64,000 nucleotides of DNA. Origin: Alitta virens. Its lineage: Eukaryota > Annelida > Polychaeta > Phyllodocida > Nereididae. Every line of letters begins with the position of its first letter. Position 1 is the first letter of the stretch. The DNA lies in assembly GCA_932294295.1 (NCBI GenBank), contig OW028574.1, forward strand, positions 54,186,797-54,250,796, written 5' to 3'. Positions 45,601 to 58,811 of the stretch are shown here, piece by piece. Under the pieces are notes generated by a model that saw only the letters and a list, made by a program, of their open reading frames with translations, was not told the origin of the DNA and ran no database searches. A program made the position numbers and the translations under genes.

Positions 45601-48600
45601 ATCACCTCTGCATGGTGCTCTTCGTTCTGTTGCAAAACCTCGATGCAAAGCTCCGCAAGATGAATAAGGTCATCCAGACGCTTCTTGGGGTCTGGTTCTC
45701 CTTGCAGAGAATCTGAAAAAGTTCGAAAAAATTGTCACTAAATTTCCACAATTTAATATGCAACAGTATTGCAAAATATTCAAAACACTACATCATTCTT
45801 TAGTTTTAAGCGAAAAATAAATTAGGTATTATATATAACAACTATCATCACTACAGGTGTACTAATGTTCAAGATTCATACATGAAAGTACATTAGGTAC
45901 GAACTTGTGTAAAATATAATGTAATTTACAAACTCTATGAAAGTGTATTGTACAAAACTGCACACAATCCAATAGAACTGAACAACACAGCTACAAGTGA
46001 GAACAAAAAACAATATGTTCGGACTAAATGGCTATGTCAAATTTGTAGACGTACTATCAAATGAGAAGTCGATTGTAGATGTACTACAATATTATAGTTC
46101 ACAAAAAATGACTACTAACGAAGTCTATACATTTGAACTATCTGCTAAGTTGTGATACGTGAAGTTGTAAAGTCCTCTGTCATGTTGTAAAATGTAATAC
46201 ATGCTCATATGTACAAAAATAAATAAATGCTTCAATATGAAATATAAAAAACATGCAAGATAAACCACTATGCAAGGGGAGACAGAGGATTCAGAACTTT
46301 GAGATGATGAGCTATTGAAAAATGTAAAAATTACTTTGTTGTGGAAGATGCTGCTGAGATGCTCGCAATTGTTGATCAAGAAGATGAGGGTCTACTATTT
46401 TAACAAAGAGACGCGAAAAATAAGTTTCAAGTAGTGTTGCATTTAATATATTTGCATATCTATTTTCATAGGTTTATGTTGAAAAACAAACTTTGAAATA
46501 AAAAGAATCATCGACACGTCATACTGGTAACTTGCCATGTATTCATAGCATGAAATATTTTTATGAGAATTGCGTTATTCTTTAATAAATATGATCTTTT
46601 TATAACAAGTAGATCATGATGATACATCCACTCATCCAGACGATGAATAAGTTTCAGACAAAAAGTCAGTTTCATCAGCGGCTGCAGTGAACATTTACTA
46701 CTCGACAGTGGAAAATAAATCCTAACGATGAGTATAACATAGGCTATTATCTAATAAATCTCCTCGATACTTCAAAAATCTCATGCATTTGAAATGATAC
46801 GAATGATAGGCATGGTTACATGACTCGGAGGAATACTGTCTCACTAATACACGACAGGGACCATGAGCCACAGACACACATAATATTTGGGTTGGGTCGT
46901 GATTTACTCTACCTGTTTCCATTGAAAAACAAATGGAAGAGGTAGTGGAATTTCTGTTACTCAGATCAAAACCTAAACATATTCACAACAGGAAAAAACA
47001 CTAAAGAGAGTTCAAGTAATCTCCATTCAGTTGAAGATATAAGATTGTGTACTCCTCAGAGACACCCAAGTTGTCACAAAATACTGATTTAGAAATACAC
47101 ACACATGAAATATTGAAAGCACCTTCATTAGAGACATGCTTCCAAAATTCGGTGTCAATTAAAGGCCCAAAAAGGTTCTTCATTGATAAAATAAATTAGT
47201 ACCTAACACAAATAATCCTTCATTTTTGCCATTTTCCGACAATATTTTGTGACCACTGAAGAACCTTTTTTCGATCACGGCACACTACAGTTCAGGTGCT
47301 TCACAAGATATCATATTAATAATTGAAAAAATAGACAGGTTGTGTCTTAGATACTATTGAACAATCAACCTCGGGGGAAAAAAATTGAATATTGATCGAC
47401 AGTTATAAAAGATTCATGGACAGAGTAAGTCACCTTGTTTTCCGGTTCTTGCTGTAAGTATTAAACATATTCATTATTTCAACGTGCACTTAATTAACAG
47501 ACCTCAAGATTTCTTAGCATTGTAACTCTACTCCTCACTTTCAATTGTAATATACAATACCTTCAATTTTTGCATATTCAGATATTCTGGTGTAATTGAC
47601 TAGGGCAGCATTTTCTAAGCACTTTTTGATGACAAAACGCACTTCATCAGCAGCGGCCGGGGTGACAATGTCCTTCATTAGCACCTGGAACACCAACATC
47701 AACGACATTAGCAAAGTCGCTACAGAACTAGATTTTGACCATTATATGATGCAGTACAATCAGTCTAACTTATCATTGATACACAATTCTAGTTATGCCC
47801 CTACAAAAGCCACTAGGTGGCACCTACATCTAAGCGACGTCACAACGGAACATCATCACCAAAGAGTTGGTAAAGACGCATCTCTTAATTGCTTTTATTC
47901 ACATCTGGCATGAAATGTCTTGGAAGAACAACAAATTCTTATCAATATTAATCCTACAGAATATTTCAATGCCATAAATGTTGTATAAAACTGGTTTACT
48001 ATGTTAAAATTTTTTTTAAATTATTTAATCTTTATCTATTAACATAGGTGATGCTCCACTTGTCAGTAGTGTTATTACTTGCAGTATACATTATTTAGTA
48101 AAAGGTAGGGTACCCGAAATATCAAATTACATTTTAGTTATATACATTATGTTACAAAATGTAGAATCGTTCAGTATTCTTTATATAATATTGAGTTAAC
48201 TCAAAGATTTTGACATTAATATTTTCTGTAAATCGATCATGCCCATTTAACATCACAGTAATAATATTGTTGTCTTTCATATTTTGAAGACTGTTATATG
48301 GGACTGTACTTGCTATACTAGACAATAATTTAAGCTTATGAATATGACAAAAATGGGCTTGAAGACTGTTAACTAAGTTTAGAACATACAATAGGGAGAG
48401 GTAAGCATCAGAATGAGTCATTATTAGTCTTCTTACACTATAGCATCAGTGCAGAATTTTTTATATCCTGGTTAGTAGTTCCCTGTATAATCATAACTTC
48501 AAAACGATATTTACCCTTTCCAATAATGATAATGTTGCCTTCAGCGCTCCTTCTGGTCTGCCAAATGGGAAGCAGTACCTGGAAGAGAAACATCACATCT

Positions 48601-51600
48601 ATCGTGAAACTATTTGAATAAACTATGGGCTGTTCCATTTAAAGTAGATGGGGGTGGGGTGGTCCAGAAATATTTTGAAAAAGCGGGGGAGGGGGAGGGG
48701 GCTGGGGTGTCTCCAAAAGAGAAAAAGAGGGGAGTGGGGTGGTTGACCAGTATTTTCTAAATATCTTAATGTAAAAAAAGTGGGGGTTGGGGGGGGGGGG
48801 GGGCTGATTATAGACTTAAGAAATCTCTTAAAAACGCAAGCGAAATTGATTCATATTTTTTGAGTTTAGGCAATTTTTCTGAATTACCTGCTTGTCAGAA
48901 CAAGAATTGTGTAAACTGAGCACATGAACATCTAATTATTCTGTAATTTCATTGTTAGACCTTTAATACCATAAGCCAGCCTTAAGACTATAAGAGAAAT
49001 TGATTAATTTACTCTAGATGAGTAAACGAGCAAAACATGTACTTAATTAGGTCGCTGAGGTAACAACACAGTGTACATGACACATGTATCAATTTCTGAC
49101 ATCAAGTTTGTCAATAAAACTATATGTACATATACATATGTATACATAACAATTACACCTCCTCCGAAATTTAATTTCAAGGTCATTCTCACCTGAAATG
49201 TGTGATCTGATACTCCAGCAGACGTCTCAATCTGTCCTTGATCTCATCAAATTTTTCTTTTTCTTCACTGGTGACTGTTCCAATGCCATCCGGTCTGCAA
49301 TATCAATACAAGAAATGATCAGAATCCAATTACTGCCATCTTTCCATAATCTACTTTTTTCTGGCTCCTTTCACTTTTTTCCTGACACCGTTTTGTACTG
49401 ATCTCTTTTCATCATATATGACCTTCACTTACACCAGAATAAGACTGCCGCCATATAGATCCATAATCGCTGTTATATAACTTTAAACCACTGTAAGAAA
49501 ATTACGCCATTAATAGATAATAACTGCTTCAGCAACGAATGGTGGGGTAATCCCTATGAAGACAGCAATTTCTATATTGTCATTATTTCTACTGTACATA
49601 ATTAAATTGGATCTCTCCAGGTGTCCTTATGCCAGCGATAATCTTTGCTTTTGTAAGAAGTCCCTCCTACTATAATTGTCATACAATACTTGTGTTAAAA
49701 TAACCAATATACAACATAATATAATTGTTCATTGGATGCAATGGATGCAGATCAATTGTTACGACATTGGAGCAAACCAATCAATATTTCAATTTGCTAA
49801 CCGGACCTACTGATTGAGATGAAGGCACCACATTGTTATAGTAATATTTTGAAAAGATATAGAGGAGCCCACTTTCCAAGCTTGCAAAAGCGTAAGTTCT
49901 CATACTGCACAGGTCGGAACAACCATTGCAAAACGTCGCCAGATACTGTGAACAAATCAGGACGTGCATATTCTCCAGTATTTCTAATTTACCAGCAGCA
50001 CCTGCCCACTTGTCTGTCACTGACCTGTTTCCATGTACATGGGAGGCACAGAAGGCGAAGCTGTAGTGCATGAGGGTCGGGTCGATCATGATGCCCTGTT
50101 CTGCTCTCTCTAGAAGGTCGTTCAGGTAGGACAAGTGACGGTGACATCCCCGAACTCCGTAGCGGGCGCAGTATTCGTCTAATACAAATACCTGGCCGGG
50201 ACTAAACCATCCCTGTTAAGAACAAAGTATTGAACAATAGAGCTTTATGTAGTATATATATGTACAACTTAATCAGGTTTTCTTCCATATTTGAAATTAC
50301 GTCAATGAGAGTTCTCAAAAATAGAAACGGCAACTCAAGCGATCTGTAGACTAAATACTACGTTGCAACTATTTTAAACTTTATGCATTTTTCCCATATG
50401 CAAAGAGAGTCACATAAAAAAAAGAAGACGACAGTTTTCAAGAGCTGCATAATTCACTGCATACTTTGAGATGCATTGCTTCATTACTAAGGACATACAT
50501 ACCAGACAAGTATAGGCGTCATTGAGTCTGTAGTCCAGGGTAAGAGTCTGCAGCATCTTAAACAGTGCCGCATGGTCAAATTTGCATGGGTCTGCCTGAA
50601 CAAACTCATCCAAGCCATGTTTCCTTGCTCTATCAGCATCTGAAAGAGGAGCAGTGAATTCATCAGTAAGCAATTTAAATAAAATAGTCGTAACACCAAA
50701 CTCAGCATTACATTACATGCTTCTAGTACAACATCAATGGACCTATCCATTCACCTACCTACAGACCTATAGTATTTAGTCTAAACATTCATTCAACTCT
50801 CTCTCACTTTCATACTCAGTGCACATGCTTGGAACAAATATCGAATACAGTAGATGCCTATTCGTGGCGAAAATCATGAAATACTGCTATGCGGAATGTG
50901 TTATCTTCACCTAAACTACTGAAGGTAAATGTGACAACGTCTGTAAATTATTTCTCTGAATAGCCAAAGTAAATCCAACAAATGTCAAGATTTTATATTT
51001 AAAAAAAAAAAACCCTAGGCTTATGTAAATACAATGTAACATCATAATCATCATCCCCCCATCCTTAATCACTATTTACCAGCATGCTCCTTAGTCTAAA
51101 TTTTTTAGCATTAAATTCGGTTACAACGTCAGGAATATGTTAAATTGCATTAAGTTTCCAACAAAATCATTTGGACATGCTTGCTTAGAGTCTACAGTGT
51201 TTATATAGCTAAAGCATTTTAGAAAGTACCCATAATTAAACATCCAATAAGTTTCAGAATAAAATTTATTGTCAAATCAACATTTACATAGATCCTGTAC
51301 AGCAAATTTAATAATATCAATAATACTGTGTTTATGAATATACCGAGATAACATCACCCTTTGCGTTAATGTACAGACACACGGTGAATTTTTGACAAAG
51401 CCTCAAGCGTTATTTTTTATGCACTGCTGAAGAGGATCACACTGCCACACTGCATCACGGCTGAAGTATAAATCTCAGAAGTAGACTTACGCAAAAGCGC
51501 AAAGGTACAATAGATGGCAAAAGGAAAGACGAAAAGTCCATCAAGTAGAAGGGTCTGCACAGAGAAGGCAAGTAATATTCATGATTCAAACAACACACAA

Positions 51601-54600
51601 AAGCACCTTGCTCTTTGCGGAAAACATTGCAAAAGGTTTGTTACACAAGGAGGTACTTTTACAAAGAAATTTCTGACAATATGCTCCAAAATTTTTTTAT
51701 ATTATTTGCTTTTTTTCTTTTGTTCACAAGATACAAAAGAGCCCGGATAGAAACCATAGCATGCTGAAAGAGATTAAGATTCCATTCTTTTTTTAAGCAA
51801 CATAAACATAAGAAAACAGACCAAATTTTTGGCAAATTATAACAAATTCACAGAAGAAACAACAAAAAGAATATTCAAATATATATACAGTGCAATTCGG
51901 GTGTTAATGGAACTGATCAAACACAATCAATTATTTTCCCAAAAACAGTTTACAACTTAAAAATATAAAGCAAAACATGTTTATTCCATATCTTTAGTGA
52001 ACTAATCTCCCAGGGTATGACGGCCAGACCTGGTATGACGGCCAGACCTGTTGTAACAACAGATCTTTTCCAATTACAGCGCCGAAGCAAGGTGCTTCCG
52101 GGTGAGAATATCACTTTAAGAAGAAATGCAAGAAAGAGAGATAGAAGAGCGAGACATACCGGGGTACATACCTCCTTGCTGTCGAGACAATTGAGTGTTA
52201 GTTTGTTTGTTGGAGGGGGGTTGCTGTGTTTGAGGGGGCTGAGGTTTATGACTCTGCCCTGTGGCTCTGTATACGGCCTGGACCCACAGGGTTCTTTCCG
52301 CATCATCGTCGGTGGCGAATAGCACATTGTCTCCTTCTCTCACGGTGTTGAAGAAACACTTCCCACCCTCCAAATCCACTGAAAAAATACAAGCAGAAAC
52401 ACCATATTATAAACTCCATATAACATAAGCACTTAGTGCAGGTGGGACACAGGTGGGACAATAAGCTACAAACAGCCCAAAGCACTGTACAGGACATCAC
52501 CTGAGAGTTGGATTGGACTCAACATAGAATTACGAGCTTCTATTCAACTAGATCGATAAAGTTTTCCAGTCATTTTTATATTTTAAAGAAAAAAAAAAAT
52601 TTCAACAAGTGGGATAAGGCAGCAGTTTATGAAACAGATACCTGGCCACATAAGAGTATCCTGTAAATAAGTTGGTATTGGAGACAGCATAAGGCGGTCT
52701 CTGCTACCCCAATTTTTTTTATTAATTTTAACCCGCACTTTGCCCATGTACATAACACCAACCTATCTAGTATCTACAATGATCTGAACTAGGAGGTTTT
52801 AAACCTGTGTTCAGCAGACTACATTAAATTACATAAAAAACAGCATTATAAAAAAAAAAGTCACAATGTATTAAAATATATCTTATTCAGTCAATAGCCT
52901 TTTTCCTTCGGTACAGCTGCACTGTTATTGCATACGGTATGAGCATCTGTGAATTCGAACACTCTTGTCACATTTAAGTAGCTTGGTCATGCTATCCGCC
53001 AAATGACAAAACACCAAGCGGCCATGCCGGTGACACCAATCCCATCCAGTCTTGCCTTCCATTGATCCCACGGACTGATGCTTGTTTTCACAGGTTGAAG
53101 GTGAAGCTTGCAATACTCTGTATCTCTGCATTACGCGCTTATACAACAGCAGGACATGCGAAACGGCCATTATCTATCAGTGAGTGATTTCTGCGCTGGC
53201 TGCTATACGGTTAAGTGCAATGATATTTCCACGCGTTTGTGCTTTGAAGAATACTTAAAACTGCGCTCAATACATAATGAGAAAGCATATATTACTTGTT
53301 TTTGGTCAAACCTATTCCGTTAACTACCAGCTCTTGCATGATGCGACTTCAAAAGCCTGCTCAACTTTGGTTACAAAGGTTTTGAGTTATGGCTGCACAA
53401 AAATCTATCTTCTCCAAATTCCAAGATACTAAGAAAAATTCTAGTCATGTGGACAATCAAAAGGACGGCAAGAAATGATCAAAACTCTATGTTGAGTGGC
53501 AGATACACTCTTTCCGGGGCCTACAAGGGTGTCATGGGACTGTGACCAACAACACCTTTCCGGCCACATGACACAATAGCCAGCTAAACTCCAGAAACTT
53601 CATTTGTGTGACTATATTGCTTGTGAGAAGAATTTAAAAGACTATATCTGATATAATGAACTCTATGTTTTCGCAGATCAATTCTTCTTCCAAAAATTGG
53701 TTTAACACTTCTGTGAACACCTTATCACAGGTTGAGGATATTTCATATTTACACATTAAGGTTCTCCCCAAAGCTGAACTGCTCTTATTCCTGTACTTAC
53801 CCAACCTTATTGTACCCAAACAACAAACATCTGACCATTAACCAAATGACTAAACAGCAGACTTCCACTAGTCACCTCCAACCATTGGACAAATTTATCT
53901 TTGAAGCGATTAACCTTAATACCTTAAAACCTCAGCCAGACACTGCAGCCACCAGTGTTTTTCCCAACTCGTCATTTGAAGCCTGAAGTTGTTCTAGCAA
54001 ATGTCTTTCGGCAGGAACGCACCTGCTGTGCCTCGCTCCAGGTTCTACGGGTCCCGAGCGACTTGTTACAAAGGCCCATGAGGCATACTACAAGGAGCTT
54101 CCTCTCCTCAACAAGCTCAAGTAGTCTTTTATCTCTCGTGCACTTGATATTCTTTCGATGTGCACTCCCAGTAACAACTAAAGTGGCGCTTAAGAACTTA
54201 CTCTTGTATAAAAGAAATGCTGTGGCTAAATCAAATTACAGCCAGTGATCTTAACTAAGTGAGATTGCCCAACAATTGGCGATCCAGCTGCATCATTTCT
54301 GAGGACCTAGCTGCGACATTGCTGGACAAGTTTATAACCAGCTTTTAACTGCTCATAACCTCCTTTTGGGCTTCCTTAATGTCACAGGAAAAATTATCAC
54401 TCTCCTTCAACCTATTACCACACCCGTTCATTCAGCCTTTTCATTCGTAAAAGGGCAACAGTAGCTCAAAGGCATCATATAGCCGGGGTCAGTCTCGCAC
54501 ACATAGCTTTCACTTGTATGGTTATCCGAGTAGCAAGCTGAAGCAAATGAGGCAAATGCAATGTACGTAGTTGAGCAATGACAGGCAAGTCGCGCTTGTT

Positions 54601-54875
54601 TGGGCTGAGTTGCAGCTCTACTTCAACTCGTCAACCTCGTATAAGCCGCAGCCACGAAGGCATGACTCAGAATTGACTAAAGACATTTAAAGTACTTACT
54701 GCCAAAGGAATCACAGTAGTCAACAGTATAGCCATCCAGCTGCATCATTTCAGTCGGCTCAGGCTTTTTCTCCCGGTAACTGCACATTGCAAAGGTGTAT
54801 TGCGAGACTTGCACAAGGACAAAGTATCTTTTCTTCCATTTTTTCCAGACATTCTTCCCCATAGCGTACAAATAT
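31524..54875 (-). CDS. CADPS: Calcium-dependent secretion activator (CAPS), 3' nineteen coding exons
   Basis: CAPS is a cytosolic and membrane-bound priming factor for dense-core vesicle exocytosis. It binds phosphoinositides through a PH domain and SNAREs through a Munc13-like MHD region. This window holds everything from the PH domain to the C-terminus. I identified 19 exons whose phases all agree at every junction. They run right to left: 54875-54700, 52378-52172, 50639-50503, 50212-50025, 49294-49193, 48578-48515, 47684-47561, 45712-45606, 42047-41891, 41478-41337, 40918-40763, 40349-40238, 39660-39646, 38956-38918, 38663-38589, 38464-38381, 35508-35401, 34478-34374 and 33920-33834. Two more small terminal exons (32350-32312 and 31613-31524) bring the count to 21 if the 15-base and 39-base exons are all constitutive. 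N-terminal exons, including the C2 domain, must lie beyond 64000. No stop or frameshift was seen. Confidence 0.93.
33188..33285. repeat. Short inverted-repeat element in a CADPS intron
   Basis: AGATAACATG near 33185 is mirrored by CATGTTATCT near 33277, with about 95 bp between. The interior (GGCCAAACATC, GGGTTACAGTGGCCC) looks like a small MITE. Support is only the short inverted termini. Confidence 0.35.
34531..34965 (-). mobile_element. LINE (non-LTR retrotransposon) 3' fragment
   Basis: On the minus strand the fragment encodes the Cys-rich tail that follows the reverse transcriptase in CR1/L2-like elements ([20 protein letters not shown], then SLYNDI). After a stop it has a short 3' UTR ending in a tandem AATAAA-type tail near 34540. 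A small duplication of TCTTTCAAAA around 34762-34781 disturbs the frame. It lies in the CADPS intron between exons 34478-34374 and 35508-35401, in sense orientation to the gene. Confidence 0.75.
34971..35301. repeat. MITE with inverted termini beside the LINE fragment
   Basis: TGAATTTACCTT..CGAGATTTCACAATA at 34971-35000 is repeated as its near reverse complement at 35269-35301. The interior, about 330 bp in all, carries GAAGACGTCGAGACGTCG (a self-complementary stretch) near 35238 and no coding frame. It abuts the LINE fragment directly. Confidence 0.6.
36932..37010. repeat. TA-dinucleotide microsatellite
   Basis: About 78 bases of TA units with one phase break near 36989, in the CADPS intron 35509-38380. 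Reading frames here are runs of Tyr-Ile and not genes. Confidence 0.95.
40238..42047 (-). CDS. CADPS: CADPS exons encoding the MHD region
   Basis: Four exons: 42047-41891 ([36 protein letters not shown]), 41478-41337 ([37 protein letters not shown]), 40918-40763 ([30 protein letters not shown]) and 40349-40238 ([20 protein letters not shown]). This is the Munc13-homology segment that engages SNARE proteins. The vertebrate NLPNV-rich spacer between the second and third exons is absent; the join goes directly from the GFEKENW exon to NGCATSED. Upstream, the 3.6-kb intron 42048-45605 is non-coding. Confidence 0.93.
45606..50639 (-). CDS. CADPS: CADPS central exons (between PH and MHD)
   Basis: Six exons: 50639-50503 ([20 protein letters not shown]), 50212-50025 ([35 protein letters not shown]), 49294-49193 ([20 protein letters not shown]), 48578-48515 ([20 protein letters not shown]), 47684-47561 ([11 protein letters not shown], ending EYAKIE) and 45712-45606 ([20 protein letters not shown]). 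All junctions are GT-AG and phase-consistent. The order and content match the CAPS central region directly after the PH domain. The segment between EYAKIE and the DD-L-HLAEL helix is short ([11 protein letters not shown]), as in forms without the extra vertebrate insert. Confidence 0.92.
52172..54875 (-). CDS. CADPS: CADPS exons encoding the PH domain
   Basis: Exon 54875-54700 encodes the first half of the PH domain ([20 protein letters not shown], then [12 protein letters not shown] and LDGYTVDY). Exon 52378-52172 encodes the second half ([20 protein letters not shown], then [19 protein letters not shown]). Both are nearly the same as the CAPS consensus, including the basic KKWKKR surface that contacts PI(4,5)P2. 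A Gln/Pro-rich linker follows. The acceptor at 54876 and the donors GTAAGT and GTATGT are consensus. The intron between them is 2.3 kb. The last base of the first exon and the first two of the second complete a Met codon. Confidence 0.93.
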
Positions 54876-55951
54876 CTGAAACAAAAAACAAATAATATAT
54901 TGCATGGTAATTCACATTACATTCTGCTATACAAAATATTCAGTCGACTTCAGGGCAAATTTTGCATGTGGAATGTAGATTAGCAGCATCAATCTTAGAA
55001 AATTTGTGTGTGTGGTATTCAAATACAGTGTATGCTAAAGTTCCCACAAAGATCTATTCTATTAAATTGTACTCGAAGCAAATGTCAAACATGATGCATA
55101 TTCTTGAATTATTCCGTTTGAATTGATTCACTGTCATCTCGTATTCTCTGTGGACCAGTAAAGCATATTCTCCAAACGTGCTGCATATCTGGATGTATGC
55201 AAACCCCTTATATTAACTTACAACAAGTAGGAATGTCAGATAAACATGATGAAGTAAATGTGCCGCGTTAAAAGCAACACTTGGAATAAATGCAGCAGGA
55301 TATATATCAAATTCAGTCTAACAAGAGCACGGGCCTGCATTAATCTTCGGCATGACAGCAATTGTGATGTGCCACCATTTGCTGGGATAATAACATTATC
55401 ATGGGAATGTTCTGCGGAATAATGACGACACTACAAGCCTGCAAGCATCTACATTAGCATGGATTATACGCAGAGTATCATATATATATGTATATTATAT
55501 ATATGATTATATGTATGTGCTGTCTTAATTCAGAAACAGCTATTGCTATTGGTCGACAAAAATCACCATGGAAACATAAGCAGGGTATATTATTAAACTA
55601 ACACAGCTGGTCATCTAGGGACCTAAAAGATTCACTGCATCACCGATGTTATAGGCACTTATAGCTCTCTTGAAAATATACCAACTGGCTCTCCGGCATA
55701 GATGATACCAAAAGTCCACAGCGGCTAGCATCATCTGCAAATCTCATTGCTCTATTCCACCAACCTTTCTTTCACTTAAATCAGAACTGTCTGGCGAGTG
55801 TTTCCCCAACTGACCTCTCGGCGTCTCTCCGCAAGTCTCACAGCTAATGGTTCATCTTATGATCTTAATAAATCATTCACGAATAAGCTCTCACAACCCA
55901 CTGCTTATCCTTGTCACATAAATAAATGTTTCATATACACCATGAGAATAA

Positions 55952-56575
55952 AGGCCCCTTCACACTTAGCCGGATTAGACGACGGAGTGTCCCGGAGTAT
56001 AGCTCCGGCAAATTCCGGTAATAGCATGTAGACCTCGTGTTTATTTCCGGCATTGTTTGTCATTGTGCGGGGCAATCCGGGGACACCTTGGGACTCCGGG
56101 GAAATAAATTACAAATGTTCAAGTTTTCATGCCGGAGGTCCCGGAGTATTTAATCCGTGTTGATCCGTGTTGATCAGTGTAGACGCCCAGTAGACTCCGC
56201 CGATCTCCGGGAATCTCTGTGTTGACTACGGCATATCTCCGGCTACTTCTGGCATCAATCGGGCATGAATATTACGCTGCCATTAACGCCGGAGAGTACA
56301 AGGACCAACACGGTTCCACAAAAATGAACACGGTGTAAAGACCGTAATATACCGCGAAGGCACAGTGAAAATCCGGTTCACTCCGCACTCTCACGGGACA
56401 GTCGTGTTAACTCCGTGTTGCTCCTTGTTGCCATCGTATTGCCCTCGTGTACACACCGCCAAACATTTATTTTTTGTTGATATTTTCAGCTCTTTGATCC
56501 CGGAACCCCCCGGAGTGAAAGAAATTTTTCTCCGGGACACTCCGTCATCTAATTCGGCTAAGTGTGAAGGGGCCT
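55952..56575. mobile_element. PIF/Harbinger-like MITE, 624 bp
   Basis: The termini AGGCCCCTTCACACTTAGCC and their reverse complement extend about 45 bp with few mismatches (55952-55997 and 56530-56575). They are flanked by a TAA duplication (55949-55951 and 56576-56578), the 3-bp TWA target of PIF/Harbinger transposons. The interior is CGG-rich (CTCCGG-type motifs repeated many times) and has no transposase. Confidence 0.82.
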
Positions 56576-58811
56576 TAAGCGCTGAAAATATTATATTCCA
56601 ACTACTAAGCAGGTCCGACATAAATAATCACTTGACCAACATTACAATGCAAAATAAGGTTAATGTACACTGCTATGACTGTTCATCCTATCAAAGATTT
56701 TGTACATTGTAAGCAATTGGTCTGCTGTGTTTAACAGCTATTCATTCATCAGTTTATTATTTCAAAAATGTTACAAGAACATTATGTATGAGTGACCATG
56801 AAACTACATTTTTGTCTTTCTTATTTTCAGTCATGTGTGTTTATCATGGGTTATTTGATTCTTGGTCGAAATATAACTTCGGGCGTTTACGATATCACGT
56901 CACATTATACCTAATAAACTCTCACAGAACAACCTCTTTCTTGCCAAAACCACAGCAGCATCCACCATGAAATCTGCAGAAGAGATGGAGTAAGCAAAAA
57001 TTCTATATTGCTACAATATCTCAGTGAGCAAGTAGGGAAGCATTACACATTGCTCATACACTGGACCCAGACCAGTAATATTTTAGCCCAAAGAAGGGCC
57101 AAGGAGGCTTCCACCAAGAGAGTTTAAGAGGCATTGCAGAGAAATCAAGTCTTGCTTAGTTCTTTATGAGCTGGGGGCGTGGTACTGCTATGCAGGCTCG
57201 TTCGTCACCTTGGACCATAGGCAATACCTCAGTGGACCCGCTGCTAGGCCATCCATGATAGAGCAATCAGACAGACCAGGGCGTTGGTCCGCACCATCCA
57301 ACATACTCAGAAAAGAAGTAGGGTCAGAACAGCCGCAGACCCAAGAATTAGGCTAAGTAAAGTATGTAAAGCTAGCTTCCAGGATAGCATCTGAGGGTCA
57401 TTTTAACGAAGAATGGAATGTGCCAAAATGACATAATATTCATAATTCATCGACCAAAATGTTCTAATCATTCTAAATCATAGTAAATGAGCAAATTAGG
57501 CCTTACGCTAGATGACTATCAAAATGAAAAGTGACCAACAATGATACAACCAATGAACTGATTAGCAACAAGACAATTTCGCAGTAAATTGTACTTTGAC
57601 ACCAGTAGAAATCCCACTCGATACTGGAGTTCTGACATTGCCGCAGACACGGAAAAGAAATATTCTGCATCACACAAGCCAGATTTCCTAATAACGTCAC
57701 AGCATAAGTTAGGTACAACAAGGACCCCTGATTAGAGCAATACATGAAGTCAGGCAAGAAAGAATCCAGTCCACTCAAGGGTGTAATGCAATCTATAGAC
57801 ACATTAGGATGCTTTGTGAGCCTGCTGGGGTTCTTCTACATAGTTAACACTGATATATACCCTATGTCCAACACTTTTACAGCAGAACATCAAAAAGGCA
57901 TCTGTCTGGATTGCTTCCAAAGCAAGTACAGTAAAACATTGTTTGACCACCTTAGATGCAAAATGCACTGGATTTTCAAGTGACCTGATCGTGCCACCTT
58001 TGAGGCAAATGTACTACACTTGACGAGAAATGATCCAGCAAAATGTACTGGTCTTTAGAACTCGCAGAACTCAGAACAACTTTATTTAACCAATCACACG
58101 AGTAAAGATGTAATTGATTGGGGCCCCTTATATGACAGTTAACTGTCGCTGGCAAGGGGAGCACCCAGTTAATATTTAAAATAGAAAAATTGCACATAGG
58201 CATTAATCAAAGAAGTGAGATGATCTTAATGGTGAGGTAAATGACAAAGGTGATAATACAGTCGGACCAACATTTAGCAGTGTTGTTCATGGTGAAGTGG
58301 TCTTAATATTAAAGTGGTCAGGCGCAACTGTGATATGATATCCTTGCCCCAAGTCCAAGCTGGTTGAAACACTGTATAGTCACATCTTACTATATTCAGA
58401 TGACTGGATTTTGAACCAAACTGTATTCTCACCATGTAATCTACCTCACTAACATCACCATTGGGACCAGCACATTATGCACAGTTTTATTGCACTCCAC
58501 AGAAATGAGTACTGTCCCTAAGGGTAATGTATACTACACCCCACCCATAATCATGGTTCAACTACTTCTTAATTACAAGCCAGAGCCCCTTATTTTATAG
58601 GCTGATCTTATCGTGTCTTCTAAATCAAACTAGCGTTTACTTAAGATTTAGAATAACTAAAGATAACGTTTGCAAGGTCAGTACAGCCGGGTGTCTAAAT
58701 GTTACCGATCTTTACATTAGCCTTGGTTTGTCATAAAAAGTAATGTGGTAGCAACAATAATTGGACATGAAGGTGACAGAAAAAGTGCATCATAGCCCAA
58801 AATGGAGTAGA

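Noticed and set aside
50639..52172. A missing CADPS exon between the PH exons and the DADRARK exon
   Set aside because: At first the phase seemed wrong; rechecking showed the exon at 50639 begins with two bases that complete the preceding codon, so no extra exon is needed.
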